DNA from: Thalassoglobus sp. JC818
GTDB taxonomy: Bacteria; Planctomycetota; Planctomycetia; Planctomycetales; Planctomycetaceae
Assembly: GCF_040717535.1 (NCBI RefSeq)
Contig: NZ_JBFEFI010000002.1
Location: forward strand, 1 to 64,000
Direction of reading: 5' to 3'
Length of the DNA: 64,000 bases
Part shown: positions 63,851-64,000 of the stretch, in pieces
Numbering within the stretch: position 1 is the stretch's first letter
How the letters are laid out: the number at the start of each line of letters is the position of its first letter
Position numbers and translations under genes: made by a program
The notes under the pieces: generated by a model
Told to the model about the DNA's origin: nothing
The model's input: only the letters and a program-made list of their open reading frames with translations
The model's database searches: none

Positions 63851-64000
63851 AGCGTCTCACGCAGTCGAATTTACATTCGCTGATGCGAACCTCTTCCACA
63901 TCGAAGTTGTCTCAGAACTGGGTTTACAGCATCTTCACAGCTGGGCCGGTTTTGAAATCGAGAGCAACTTCATTTCTGGATTGAAGCAAGTGCAGAGATC

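Overview
The window looks like chromosomal DNA of a planctomycete (Planctomycetota, probably a heterotroph of the Planctomycetales type). The evidence is the gene content. It has a cytochrome-type DUF1587/1592/1588/1585 protein paired with a Tat-exported DUF1552 protein, a DUF1800 + DUF1501 pair, two DUF1559 proteins (one with a prepilin leader), and a GDSL-like/dehydrogenase-like/HEAT protein of PVC type. It also has a large secreted protein with a LEPR-XLL-like N-terminal motif, an ECF-type sigma factor leading an operon of secreted proteins, and many big GT-C-type membrane glycosyltransferases. No phage, transposase, CRISPR or integron structure was seen. Core genes (tRNA-Ala, aceE, ychF, tsaD, clpB, recJ, pdxA) are scattered among envelope and secretome genes.

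Layout. 1-4.6 kb: tRNA-Ala(GGC), aceE and ychF, each CDS with its own terminator. 4.7-9.5 kb: a FadL/OmpP1-like porin (minus strand), a TolC-like lipoprotein and a DUF1559 pseudopilin-like protein. 9.6-16.5 kb: four polytopic membrane proteins (two GT39-like, one YfhO-like, one unassigned), probably a lipid-linked-sugar glycosylation cluster. 17.5-21.9 kb (minus strand): MoaD/ThiS-like protein, then DUF1592 and DUF1552 proteins. 22-25 kb: rfbC-pdxA and a secreted Pcm-like methyltransferase with an extra C-terminal domain. 25-30 kb: two SDRs (minus strand), a GT-C-like protein, a YfcE-type phosphoesterase and two small membrane proteins. 30-36 kb: the PVC multidomain protein, a CtpA-type protease and tsaD. 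36.3-39.2 kb: a hypothetical gene and a sigma-54 activator (FHA-GAF-AAA+-Fis) coupled to a 136-residue protein. 39.3-42 kb (minus strand): UbiA-like prenyltransferase, acyl carrier protein and ketoacyl synthase. 42.5-45 kb: clpB behind a near-perfect sigma-54 promoter. 45-50 kb (minus strand): pectate lyase and a 1017-residue cadherin-like metalloprotease. 50.3-54.6 kb: CoxM- and CoxS-like subunits, a frame-disrupted caspase-like ORF and recJ. 54.9-61 kb: ECF sigma factor, membrane-anchored putative anti-sigma protein and three secreted proteins. 61.2-63.9 kb: DUF1800 and DUF1501.

The most interesting signal not explained by genes is a dispersed repeat of about 90 bp found three times (17502-17591, 52694-52783, 61123-61211). 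Its two ends are strongly conserved and mutually complementary, its centre is variable, and it closes with the palindrome GAGCAACTTGCTC. Two copies end 17 and 19 nt before the start codons of recJ and the DUF1800 gene. The third overlaps the stop codon of the DUF1552 gene. The second strong signal is the sigma-54 promoter of clpB, about 3.6 kb from a sigma-54 activator gene. All calls were made by reading sequence and translations; no database search was run.
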